Shown here: positions 48,287 through 56,561 of the stretch, in pieces
Layout: each line of letters opens with the position of its first letter
Position numbering within the stretch: position 1 is the stretch's first letter
NCBI RefSeq assembly: GCF_015910445.1
Contig: NZ_CP048882.1
Location: 6,445,501 to 6,509,500 of the forward strand
Length of the DNA stretch: 64,000 bases
Reading direction: 5' to 3'
From: Streptomyces bathyalis
GTDB lineage: Bacteria > Actinomycetota > Actinomycetes > Streptomycetales > Streptomycetaceae
Position numbers and translations under genes: made by a program
Notes under the pieces: generated by a model
The model's input: only the letters and a program-made list of their open reading frames with translations
Databases searched by the model: none
What the model was told of the DNA's origin: nothing

Positions 48287-48548
48287 GGGAATCACCGCCG
48301 GCCGAGATCTTCGCAGGTATTCGCTGCCGGGCGTGCACGCGAGGCTGCTTCTGTGCGTCAAAACTACGGCCACCGCAGCACCAGGTCCACGTTTCCGCCG
48401 CCGTTCGCCTGCGGTCGGGTGAAAGAGGCCGCTCCACCGGATTCATGGGCGGCCCACGGCCTGATCCCCGGATCGGGATTGGACGCCGGAGGAAAGGAGT
48501 GCACGCCGGAGGAAAAGGGCTTCAGCGACCCCGTGACACCATTGTTCG
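48287..48548. other. Intergenic region with a 13-bp direct repeat
   Basis: 262 bases, upstream of both the small minus-strand gene and the methyltransferase. ACGCCGGAGGAAA occurs at 48483-48495 and again at 48503-48515. Both copies look like ribosome sites, but neither is followed by a suitable start in frame. No other structure was seen. Confidence 0.45.
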
Positions 48549-49181
48549 GTGCCCTTCGACCACAACGACCACTATCACCGGCTGCTGTCGCGTCACATTC
48601 CGCGAAACGGCGGTACGGCACTGGACGTGGGCTGCGGAACGGGCCGGTTCGCACGGCGGCTCGCCCGGCTCGGGATGGAGGTCGACGCGATCGACCCCTC
48701 CGAAGAGGTGATCGCGAAGGCCCGTGCCCCGTGCCCGCCGAACGGGGCCGTACGCAGCCCGCGCTATCGGCGGGCGGACATCATGGCTCTCGAATTGCCC
48801 CGCGGGCACTACGACTTCATCTCTTGCCTCGCCAGCATCCACCATGTGCCGTTCGGCACGGTCTCCGCGCTGCGGGACGCGCTCGCACCCGGCGGTGTTT
48901 TGCTCATCCTCGGCTGCTACCGGGAGGAGACATGGCTCGACCTTCTCTGGAGCCTGGCCGCCGTCCCGGTCAACGCCGTTGCCAGGCTTGCGGTTTGGGC
49001 AGGGGACAGGCTGCGTCCCGCCTCCGCGCCCGCGGGCCGGGGCCGGATGAAGCCCCCGGTGAAGCAGCCTGGGATGCCGCTGTCCCAGGTCCGGTCGGAA
49101 GCGGCCGTCCTGCTGACCGGCTGCCGCATCCGCAGGCTGCTCTTCTGGCGCTATCTGCTCGTCTTCCGCAACGGCGGATGA
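48549..49181 (+). CDS. Class I SAM-dependent methyltransferase
   Basis: 210 residues from GTG at 48549; the ribosome site is poor. Motif I is ALDVGCGTGRFARRLARLGMEVDAIDPSEE, followed by YDFISCLASIHHVPFGTVSALRDALAPGGVLLILGCYRE. The C-terminal half has a hydrophobic stretch (WLDLLWSLAAVPVNAVARLAVWAGD) typical of the bacterial group that includes small-molecule methylases. Acceptor unknown. It stands alone; no biosynthetic gene is beside it. Confidence 0.85.
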   Translation: MPFDHNDHYHRLLSRHIPRNGGTALDVGCGTGRFARRLARLGMEVDAIDPSEEVIAKARAPCPPNGAVRSPRYRRADIMALELPRGHYDFISCLASIHHVPFGTVSALRDALAPGGVLLILGCYREETWLDLLWSLAAVPVNAVARLAVWAGDRLRPASAPAGRGRMKPPVKQPGMPLSQVRSEAAVLLTGCRIRRLLFWRYLLVFRNGG

Positions 49182-49321
49182 GAGATGGTCTCATTTGGTT
49201 CGAGTGCATCGTTGGCTTGCGGCCGTCGGGATCGTGGAGCGCATGGTGCCCCCGTATGTTCTTGGGCGCTGTAATGAGCCCCTGGGGACCTGTGATGGCG
49301 CTGATGTGCTGTTCACGACGA

Positions 49322-49825
49322 TCACGACGACGTCTCTGAGCTCCCGGTGACAACGACCTCGCCGGGCGTGCCAGGTGTTCGTGACGCGTCGGCTCGATCG
49401 GGGCTGTCGGTCGTCCGGTCGAACGCGTTGGTGTAGTCCACGTTGTGGCCGAGTGCGATCTGCCAACGGCTGCCGCTGCGTACCGTGGTCAGCGAGAGAA
49501 GCCCGACGCGTTCGCCGACCGCGCGGCCGTCGCCGCCACGTCCGCCGCGGGTTCGCCAGGCCAGGTCCACCACTGCGACATCGGGGTGGACGACGGTGTC
49601 GGTTCGCTTCTCGACGGTCAGGACGGCCTCGGCGAGCGGGCCACCGAAGGGGAACCGGTGGCCGGCTTCGATGCCCTGGCGTCCCGCCATTCGCCGGCCG
49701 AGGACGTCCACGAAGGATGCGGATTCGGTGAAGCCGGCGGCGAAGCCGCGCGCTTCATGTCGGTTGAATGCGGCAACCAGGCTCTCGACGAGCGTGTCGA
49801 TGGCATCGCGGTCGGTCGAATTCAT
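49322..49825 (-). CDS. SnoaL/SgcJ-like (DUF4440-type) protein
   Basis: 167 residues from ATG at 49825 (AGGAGACACC). The fold is shown by DTLVESLVAAFNRHEARGFAAGFTESASFVDVLGRRMAGRQGIEAGH, then VVHPDVAVVDLAWRTRG and LLSLTTVRSGSRWQIALGHNVDYTN. This cone-shaped SgcJ/EcaC group contains enzymes and binding proteins of secondary or redox metabolism; no activity can be assigned. Its codon third positions are somewhat less GC-biased than in the surrounding operons, as are the genes to its right. Confidence 0.82.
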   Translation of the reverse strand: MNSTDRDAIDTLVESLVAAFNRHEARGFAAGFTESASFVDVLGRRMAGRQGIEAGHRFPFGGPLAEAVLTVEKRTDTVVHPDVAVVDLAWRTRGGRGGDGRAVGERVGLLSLTTVRSGSRWQIALGHNVDYTNAFDRTTDSPDRADASRTPGTPGEVVVTGSSETSS

Positions 49826-50086
49826 GGTGTCTCCTGCTCTTGGTGCCGTGTTCCGGGGTTGGTTGGGTTGAAGCAGGCCCCGAGGCACCTGGTCAGAGAA
49901 CCTCCACGCCCGGTCACCGCGATGAACGTGGGACGCTCCGGTGCACGAGACCACGGCGTGAGTGGCAGCGAGTGGTTCACCGACGATGAGTCCGCCCGTC
50001 CGCCCGATCGCTTGCTCCGAACACCGCTACGCGGCATCAGGACTCTGCCGGCTCGCTGAGGCTTCGCCACCAGGCGGCGCGGGAGG

Positions 50087-50428
50087 TCACCGGGTGGCGG
50101 CCGGTGTCACGGCGCGGTAGACCTGCCATGAACTCCCGGCGAGCGAGACCACACCGTCGAGATCGGCGAATGCCGACCGCAGGTCCTGCGATGCCGGGTC
50201 CTCGGCGAACGCGTCGAACGCGTCCTTGCTCGCCCACTGGGCGTAATTCATGATCTCGGTGCCATCGAGGGACAAGTGGTAGGTCGCCGAGACGAAGCCG
50301 GGACGGCGCGCGACCGTCTGTTCGACCCGGTCGACGATGGTGGCCGCGATCTCCTGCTGGTGGGCCGGTTCGACGGTGAACGTCACCAACTGGACCATCC
50401 CGACGGACGGATCGGTGATGTCGATCAT
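50087..50428 (-). CDS. Antibiotic-biosynthesis-monooxygenase (ABM) domain protein
   Basis: 113 residues from ATG at 50428 with AGAGG upstream. The ferredoxin-like ABM fold is visible: VQLVTFTVEPAHQQEIAATIVDRVEQTVARRPGFVSATYHLSLDGTEIMNYAQWASKDAFDAF. Such proteins include quinone-forming monooxygenases and haem-degrading enzymes, so the reaction cannot be fixed. It shares strand with the SnoaL-like gene 262 bases downstream, and lies 350 bases from the divergent MarR gene, which may control it. Confidence 0.85.
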   Translation of the reverse strand: MIDITDPSVGMVQLVTFTVEPAHQQEIAATIVDRVEQTVARRPGFVSATYHLSLDGTEIMNYAQWASKDAFDAFAEDPASQDLRSAFADLDGVVSLAGSSWQVYRAVTPAATR

Positions 50429-50780
50429 TGGTTGCCTCTTCTCTCCTCGCGCAGGTCAGTCGATCTGCGCAGCCGCTGATGCGAATCCGACGCCGCACGC
50501 GAGTATGGGTTCGACGCGGTTGAGCGAGACCGGCGGCAGACAGCCGTCGACCCACCCGCGGATCTCCGCCCCCCGTGGGCCTGGCCGCAGTGGATCAATC
50601 GGAGGCAACGGGGCTGAACACGGGCTCCGACCGCTGCGTCGAGCACGCACGACGCCAGCGGCGGGATCATCGATCAACACGAGCCACGCCCGCACCGACG
50701 ACTCGGCCAGCAGTACAGCGCCGCGAACGGATACGACGAGCGGCAGTCCTCGCAAAGCGGCCCGTCGCACGTCAAGGGCT
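50429..50780. other. Intergenic region between ABM and MarR genes
   Basis: About 350 bases. A minus-strand frame (50456-50770) is open but has ordinary third-position composition and no recognisable domain, so I do not call it. Only the MarR palindrome at its right edge is clear. Confidence 0.45.
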
Positions 50781-50817
50781 CTTGCAACATGCTGCTAGGC
50801 TAACAGCATGTTGCAAG
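50781..50817 (+). promoter_or_regulatory. 14-bp inverted repeat spanning the marR promoter and start codon
   Basis: CTTGCAACATGCTG and its exact reverse complement, separated by nine bases, cover a TAGGCT box (50796-50801) and the ATG at 50808. The -10 box ends six bases before the ATG, so the mRNA should be leaderless and the operator would extend into the coding region. Typical of tight MarR autoregulation. Confidence 0.78.
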
Positions 50818-51284
50818 AACCGTCCAAGGGTGAGCCTTTCGACGTTCGTCCCGACGAGCACTTGACCTACCTGATGGCCAAAGTCGAGCACCTGCTCGAG
50901 CGCCAAATCGACAAGGCCGTCGGCCAGGTCGGGCTGACCCTGCGCCAGTTCAGCGCCCTGGCCCACATCGCGCGCCGACCCTCGCTGAGCAGCAGCGACC
51001 TCGCCCGAGCCCTGCTCATCACCCCGCAAGCGGTGAACACCCTCGTAACGCGACTTCTCGCCGCAGATCTGATCGACAAGGCACCCACCCCGCCGCGTCA
51101 GCCTCTCGTTCTGACACTGACCGACGCCGGTCTCGACGCCTTGCGACGTGCGGAGCCGCTGGCCACCGCTGCCGAAGCCGCGGCACTCGAATGCCTCGAA
51201 CCGGAGGAGGTCGCGACCACCGGCGCTGTCCTGCTCCGGCTGCTCGAGCGCCTCAGCGACAGCAACGACGAAGGCTCGCGATGA
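50808..51284 (+). CDS. MarR-family transcriptional regulator
   Basis: 158 residues from ATG at 50808, inside the palindrome. The winged helix is LTLRQFSALAHIARRPSLSSSDLARALLITPQAVNTLVTRLLAADLIDKAPTPPRQPLVLTLTDAGLDAL (residues about 43-112), with flanking dimerisation helices. It should bind its own promoter palindrome. The divergent ABM protein gene is the nearest candidate target. MarR plus ABM plus SnoaL-like genes suggests response to a phenolic or redox-active compound. Confidence 0.92.
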   Translation: MLQEPSKGEPFDVRPDEHLTYLMAKVEHLLERQIDKAVGQVGLTLRQFSALAHIARRPSLSSSDLARALLITPQAVNTLVTRLLAADLIDKAPTPPRQPLVLTLTDAGLDALRRAEPLATAAEAAALECLEPEEVATTGAVLLRLLERLSDSNDEGSR

Positions 51285-51497
51285 ATCACCGTGCGCCACA
51301 CGCCGAACTGTCTCCGACTGACATCTTGTCGAGGAGGTCGGATGAAGCGACTCACGGTCCGTTCAAACGAGTCCGGGGCGTGAACCCGAGCGAGTTCAGG
51401 CGTATCGCGACCACTGCCTCCCCAGCCACCGCGCGGCCGGTGCCGGCCCCGCACCACCGCGGCCTACTCGAATGCCGGGAGGAGAGGTGAGCCGACC

Positions 51498-52880
51498 TCA
51501 GAAGCCGCCCGCCGCGTCGAGGATCCGCTCGGCGACCCGTACCGAATCCACCAGCGGATGCAGCGCCACCGCCCGCAGCGCCGCAGCACGTGAGCCGCTT
51601 TCCGCCGCCTCGATCGCCGATCGTTCCACCGCCTTGAGCTGGAGCATCAGGCCCAGTTGATCCGGCGCGACGGGCCCCGCCGAGAGGGGCCGTGCGCCGC
51701 CGGCGTCGACCAGACACGGCACCTCCACGACGGCCTCCGCGTCCAGTCCCGGAACGGCCGTGCGGTTGGGCACGTTGAGGATCAGCGTGGTGCGTTCGTT
51801 GCGGGAGACCGCACGCATCAGGGCGAGGGCGACGCGGTCGTAGCCGCCGCCCTCGAGGTCGCAGCTGTCACGCTCCCAGCCGCCGGTCGCCTCACGGCTC
51901 TCGGCCATGTAGGTCTCCTCGCGCTCCCGGCGCGTACGGTCCCAGGCCTCGTACGCCTCGGCCGGCCCGGCGGCACGCCCGGGGCACGACTCCTCGTAGA
52001 AGCGGGACTGCTGCTCGCGCAGGAACTCCCCGCGGGTGGCCCGCGAACCCTTGATCGAGGCGACGGCCTCGCGGTTGAAGTAGTAGTAGTGCAGATACTC
52101 GTTGGGCAGCGCGCCCAGGGCCTGCAGCCATCCGGCGCCGAAGAGCTTCCCCTCCTCGAAGGACTCCAGCAGCGCCTCGTCCGCGAGGAGCCCGGGCAGG
52201 CGGTCCTTCCCGTCCACGACGACGCGGCGGAGCCAGCCGAGGTGGTTGAGACCCACGTAGTCGTAGTCCGCGCGGTCGGGGTCCGCTCCCATGGCGCGGG
52301 CAGCCCGGCGGCACAGGCCGACAGGGGAGTCGCAGATGCCGATCACCCGCTCGCCCAGGCCCCGTTCGCGGAAGACACGGCTCATGGCCTCGGTGACCAT
52401 GCCGGCGGGGTTCGTGAAGTTGATGACCCAGGCGCCGGGGGCGAGTTCGGCGACGCGTTCGGCGATGCGCACGGCGACGGGCAGCGTTCGCAGTCCGTAC
52501 AGGACGCCGCCGGCGCCCACCGTCTCCTGTCCCAGCACTCCCTCGGCGAGCGGTGTGCGTTCGTCGAGTGCGCGGCCCTCCAGGCCGCCGACGCGGATGG
52601 CGGAGAAGACGAAGTCGGCGCCGCGCAGCGCCTCGTCGAGGTCCGTGGTGGCGCGCACGGCGGGCGCCGGGCCCCGTCCGCGCGCATCCCACTCCGGCTG
52701 CTGCCGCGCCTGTTCCGCCTGGTGGGAGAGGACGGTCGTGATCGCGCCCAAGCGGTCCGAGTCGGTGTCGTGGAGCACGAGTTCGGTGATGCGTCCCGCG
52801 TCGTCGCCCTCGTCCTCCAGCAGCGCCCGGTGCACCAGCGGCACCCGGAATCCGCCGCCGCCCAGCACCGTCAGCCTCAT
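51498..52880 (-). CDS. Family 4 glycosidase (6-phospho-beta-glucosidase-like)
   Basis: 460 residues from ATG at 52880, overlapping the DeoR stop (ATGA). The GH4 features are the NAD loop LTVLGGGGFRVPLVHRALL, VINFTNPAGMVTEAM, the metal-binding Cys in GICDSPVGLC and His in YVGLNHLGWLRR. GH4 enzymes need NAD+ and Mn2+ and usually cleave 6-phospho-glycosides. No PTS component is nearby; instead a sugar ABC importer and a PfkB kinase flank it, so the substrate may be phosphorylated inside the cell or be unphosphorylated. Confidence 0.93.
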   Translation of the reverse strand: MRLTVLGGGGFRVPLVHRALLEDEGDDAGRITELVLHDTDSDRLGAITTVLSHQAEQARQQPEWDARGRGPAPAVRATTDLDEALRGADFVFSAIRVGGLEGRALDERTPLAEGVLGQETVGAGGVLYGLRTLPVAVRIAERVAELAPGAWVINFTNPAGMVTEAMSRVFRERGLGERVIGICDSPVGLCRRAARAMGADPDRADYDYVGLNHLGWLRRVVVDGKDRLPGLLADEALLESFEEGKLFGAGWLQALGALPNEYLHYYYFNREAVASIKGSRATRGEFLREQQSRFYEESCPGRAAGPAEAYEAWDRTRREREETYMAESREATGGWERDSCDLEGGGYDRVALALMRAVSRNERTTLILNVPNRTAVPGLDAEAVVEVPCLVDAGGARPLSAGPVAPDQLGLMLQLKAVERSAIEAAESGSRAAALRAVALHPLVDSVRVAERILDAAGGF

Positions 52881-53653
52881 CGGCCCTCCGTCTCCGCGTC
52901 CATGGCTGTCTCCACCTTCACCCCGGCCTCGCGGAAGACGGCGAGGGTGCCGGGGTCCGACGCCGGATTGGTGATCAGCACGTCGATGTCCTTCGGCCCG
53001 CAGACGCGGGCCGTGCCCGTACCCGGGAACTTCCGTGCGGCGGCGAGCAGCACCACGTGGCGTGCAGAGGCCAACATGGCCTGTTTGACGGGCACTTCGA
53101 CGTCGGTGGTGTCCAGCACGCGTCCGTCGGGCAGCACCCCGCTGGTACCGAGGAAGAGCCGGTCGGCGTAGAGGTGGCTCAGGCTCGACTCGGTCAAGTG
53201 CCCCACCAGGGAGCGGTAGTTGCGGCGCACCTGGCCGCCGAGCAGCACGAGCGCGACCTCGGTGTCGTCCTTCAGCTCCTCGTAGACCGCGAGGTTGCTG
53301 GTCGCCACGGTAATGTTCCGGCCGTGGAGCCTGCGCGCCAGCTGCAGCGTCGTGGTGCCGATGTCGAGCAGCACCACCTCTCCGTCCTCGACCATGGCGG
53401 CGGCGCTGCGCGCGATGGCGTCCTTGTCGGCGCGGTCGTCGCCCTCCTCCTCCGCGAAGGGACGCTCGACGGGGCCCCGCGCCACGGCACCGCCGTACAC
53501 CCGCGTCAGCCGGCCCGCGTTCGCCAGGTCGTTCAGGTCGCGTCGCGCGGTGGCCTCGCTGACGCCGAGGCGCTGTGCGATCTGCCCGACGGGCAGTACA
53601 CCCTCCTCGCGGAGCAGCTTCAGCAGCCGCTCATGACGGGTCTCGCGCAACAT
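52877..53653 (-). CDS. DeoR/GlpR-family transcriptional regulator
   Basis: 258 residues from ATG at 53653. The HTH RHERLLKLLREEGVLPVGQIAQRLGVSEATARRDLNDLANAGRLTRVYGGA is at residues 5-55, then the DeoR sensor domain with VVLLDIGTTTLQLARRL and TSNLAVYEEL phosphate-sugar motifs. These regulators respond to sugar phosphates. It is coupled to the GH4 gene and divergent from the PfkB/ABC genes, so it should control both directions. TACATT lies six bases before the ATG, fitting a leaderless transcript. Confidence 0.92.
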   Translation of the reverse strand: MLRETRHERLLKLLREEGVLPVGQIAQRLGVSEATARRDLNDLANAGRLTRVYGGAVARGPVERPFAEEEGDDRADKDAIARSAAAMVEDGEVVLLDIGTTTLQLARRLHGRNITVATSNLAVYEELKDDTEVALVLLGGQVRRNYRSLVGHLTESSLSHLYADRLFLGTSGVLPDGRVLDTTDVEVPVKQAMLASARHVVLLAAARKFPGTGTARVCGPKDIDVLITNPASDPGTLAVFREAGVKVETAMDAETEGR

Positions 53654-53868
53654 GCAGGCAATGTAGCGTGCCTGAGCGTCTTTGCGCGAGTGTGACCGGG
53701 GTCTTGCACTCATCGCCGCTGACGTGCAAGGTATCGCTCAAAGAATCGAGGATCCTCCGGCGATTCTCCGGGTGCTCGGCCATCGAGGACCGTGCCCTGC
53801 AGAGCACGACGCCGCCGGCGCACCGGTGGACGGGGCCTTCACAGGCCGCAGAAGGGGCGGGACGAGCA
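53654..53868. promoter_or_regulatory. Divergent DeoR / PfkB promoter region
   Basis: 215 bases. On the minus strand TACATT (53665-53660) ends six bases before the DeoR start. Several AAAG/CTTT-like short segments are present, but I could not define an operator with confidence. Confidence 0.45.
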
Positions 53869-54978
53869 GTGAGTACGACGGGGAGCGCGCAGCCGGCGCC
53901 GACTTCGGCGGCCCTGGACCCGCTGTCGGCCCTGCGCGATGACGGCGGCCCGGAGCAGGACGTGTTCCTGACCGGCACCGTCTTCCTCGACATCATCTTC
54001 ACCGGGCTCGACCACGCTCCCGTGCGCGGCACCGAGTCGTGGGCGCGCGGCATGGGTTCGTCACCCGGCGGCGTCGCCAACATGGCCACCGCCCTGCGCC
54101 GCCTCGGTCTGCGCACCTCTCTCGCCGCCGCGTTCGGGGACGACGTGTACGGCGACTACTGCTGGGAGTCGCTCGCCGACAGCGAAGGCATCGACCTCGG
54201 GCCGTCCCATCGCGCCAAGGGCTGGCACTCGCCCGTCACCGTCTCCATGGCCTACGAGGGCGAGCGGACGATGGTCTCCCACGGGCACGAGGCCCCCGCC
54301 CCGTGCGTGCGGTCGGCCGGACGCCCGCGCTCCCGCGCCTGCTTCACCGACCTGGCCCCCGGCCGGCTGGAGAGCTGGGTGCGCGAGGCCCACGACGAAG
54401 GCAGCAAGATCTTCGCCGACGTCGGCTGGGACGACACCGGCGCCTGGGACCCGGACACGCTGGCCGACCTCTCCTACTGCCACGCCTTCCTGCCCAACGC
54501 CGCCGAGGCGCAGCACTACACGCGCACCGGAAGTCCCGAGGAAGCGGTGCGGGCGCTGGCCGAACTCGTACCGATCGCCGTCGTCACCAAGGGTTCCGGC
54601 GGGGCCGTCGCCGTCGACTCGCTGACCGGCGAGAGCGCCGATCTTCCCGCACTGCCCGTCGAGGCGCTGGACCCGACCGGGGCGGGTGACGTCTTCGTCG
54701 CCGGCTTCATCACCGGCACGCTCGCCGGCTGGCCGCTCACCGACCGGCTCGCCTTCGCCAACCTCACCGCGGCACTGTCCGTACAGCACTTCGGCGGTTC
54801 GCTGTCCGCGCCGGGCTGGCCCGAGGTCGCCGCCTGGTGGCAGTACGCGACCCGCTGCGGCGGACAGAGCGAGGACGTGATGCGGCGGTACGCCTTCCTG
54901 TCCGACCTGCTGCCCGGGGCCAACCGGGGCTCGGCGCTGCGCCGTGCCACGCCCACCATCGGATTCCGTGCGACCTGA
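53869..54978 (+). CDS. PfkB-family carbohydrate kinase
   Basis: 369 residues from GTG at 53869 with GGGGCGGGA upstream. PfkB signatures are GSSPGGVANMATALRRLGLRTSLAAAFGDDVYGDY near the N-terminus and DPTGAGDVFVAGFITG, holding the catalytic Asp. It phosphorylates a sugar or sugar derivative with ATP. As first gene of the operon with the ABC importer and opposite the GH4 gene, it probably phosphorylates the imported sugar, producing the inducer for DeoR and possibly the GH4 substrate. Confidence 0.92.
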   Translation: MSTTGSAQPAPTSAALDPLSALRDDGGPEQDVFLTGTVFLDIIFTGLDHAPVRGTESWARGMGSSPGGVANMATALRRLGLRTSLAAAFGDDVYGDYCWESLADSEGIDLGPSHRAKGWHSPVTVSMAYEGERTMVSHGHEAPAPCVRSAGRPRSRACFTDLAPGRLESWVREAHDEGSKIFADVGWDDTGAWDPDTLADLSYCHAFLPNAAEAQHYTRTGSPEEAVRALAELVPIAVVTKGSGGAVAVDSLTGESADLPALPVEALDPTGAGDVFVAGFITGTLAGWPLTDRLAFANLTAALSVQHFGGSLSAPGWPEVAAWWQYATRCGGQSEDVMRRYAFLSDLLPGANRGSALRRATPTIGFRAT

Positions 54979-55055
54979 GCGGTGCCGAGGTACGGAGGCG
55001 GCCCGCCCCGCCCGTGCCACGGCAACCGCGGCAGGGGCGCCGAGAGGAGACTCCC

Positions 55056-56561
55056 ATGCGCGCTGAGCGACCGACAGGTGCGGGCCCGGTGCGCCGCGTG
55101 CCGCCCCGCCCGCAACCGCCCCGTCAACACCCGTTCCGGCACAGTCCCTTCAGCGGCGCGGGACGGATCCGGCGGCGTCGTACGGCAGCGCTCGTGCTGG
55201 CCGTGGGCGGAGCGCTGCTTGCCGCGGCCTGCGTTCCGGGAACCGACGGCTCCGGCGCGGTGGGGGCGGGAGTGCCCGGCTCGGCCGCCACCTCCAAGCC
55301 CGACCCCGCAAAGGCGGGCAAGGCCACGCTGACCGTCTGGGACCAGGAGGTACGCGGCGGCCAGAACGACGAACTGGAGCGGCTCAACGCCGAGTTCGAG
55401 AAGAAGTACCCGCACATCCGGATCAAGCGAACCGCCCGCAGCTTCTCCGACCTCAAGACGACGCTGAAGCTGGCCATTTCGGGGAACAAGCCCCCTGACG
55501 TCATCCAGGCCAACCAGGGCTACTCCGACATGGTGGCCTTCGTGAAGGCCGGGCTGCTCACCCCGCTCGACAACTATGCGGGCATCTACGCCTGGAACAC
55601 CCGCTACCCCTCGACGCTGCTCAACCTCAACCGCGTCTCGGTCGACGGCCGCGACTTCGGCACCGGGCGCCTCTACGGCATCTCCCAGACCGGCGAGTAC
55701 ATCGGCGTCTACTACAACAAGGACGTCCTGGAGAAGGCGGACGTGAAGCCCCCGAAGACCTGGGGCGAGCTGACGGACGCACTGCCCCGGATCAAGGACA
55801 AGGGTGAACTGCCCGTCCAGTTTGGCAACTTGGACAAGTACCCGGCGATCCACACCTTCGGCGTGCTGCAGAACCAGGCCGGCGGTGCGCAGGAGACGCG
55901 CGAGAGCGTCTTCGGCCGCGGCAAGGGGTTCGACAACGGGCCGACGAAGGAAGCCGCCCGCACGCTCGCCGACTGGAAGAAGAACGGCTACGTGCCCAAG
56001 GGCGCCAACGGCACCGGATACGACGACGCCGCGAAGAAGTTCGCCGGCGGCGAGGGCGCCTTCCTCATCACCGGCACCTGGCAGCTGCCGGATCTGAAGA
56101 AGACCATGGGCGACAGCCTGGGGTTCATGCCGCCACCGCCCGCGAAGAAGGACGCGGCACCCGTCACCACCGGTGGTCAGGGCCTGGCGTGGTCCGTGAC
56201 GTCGAAGTCCCGCCACCCCGAAGTCGCTGCCGCCTACCTGGACTTCATCACCAGCCGACACGCGGCTGACGTGATGACCGAGGAGGGCGTGCTGCCCGCC
56301 CTGCCCGGCAAGGCCGCCCGCGACATCCCCGAGGGCAGCGTCGACGCGCAGATGGTGGAGGGCTGGGAGCGGCTCAACGCGGACGACGGGCTCGTGCCCT
56401 ACCTCGACTACACCACGCCCGACTTCTACGACTCGCTCTCCGCGGACCTGCAGGGCGTCATCGACGGATCGGTCTCCCCGGACGAGCTGTCGTCGAAGAT
56501 GCAGCGCTCCTACACGGACTTCCAGGACAAGAAGCGAGCCGAAGGGAAGGCGAAGCAGTGA
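55056..56561 (+). CDS. ABC sugar-binding lipoprotein (extracellular family 1)
   Basis: 501 residues from ATG at 55056 (GAGAGGAGA). The export signal is unusual: about 42 basic and proline-rich residues, RRRR, then a hydrophobic core and lipobox LLAAAC with Cys59. The mature domain is a family 1 solute-binding protein: ATLTVWDQEVRGGQNDELERLNAEFEKKYPHIRI, GISQTGEYIGVYYNKDVLEKA and GEGAFLITGTWQLPDL. Captures an oligosaccharide outside the membrane for the two permeases that follow. Confidence 0.93.
   Translation: MRAERPTGAGPVRRVPPRPQPPRQHPFRHSPFSGAGRIRRRRTAALVLAVGGALLAAACVPGTDGSGAVGAGVPGSAATSKPDPAKAGKATLTVWDQEVRGGQNDELERLNAEFEKKYPHIRIKRTARSFSDLKTTLKLAISGNKPPDVIQANQGYSDMVAFVKAGLLTPLDNYAGIYAWNTRYPSTLLNLNRVSVDGRDFGTGRLYGISQTGEYIGVYYNKDVLEKADVKPPKTWGELTDALPRIKDKGELPVQFGNLDKYPAIHTFGVLQNQAGGAQETRESVFGRGKGFDNGPTKEAARTLADWKKNGYVPKGANGTGYDDAAKKFAGGEGAFLITGTWQLPDLKKTMGDSLGFMPPPPAKKDAAPVTTGGQGLAWSVTSKSRHPEVAAAYLDFITSRHAADVMTEEGVLPALPGKAARDIPEGSVDAQMVEGWERLNADDGLVPYLDYTTPDFYDSLSADLQGVIDGSVSPDELSSKMQRSYTDFQDKKRAEGKAKQ

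Noticed and set aside
50456..50770. 104-codon minus-strand frame beside the marR palindrome
   Set aside because: Third-position GC is low for a real gene here, there is no ribosome site and no recognisable domain.
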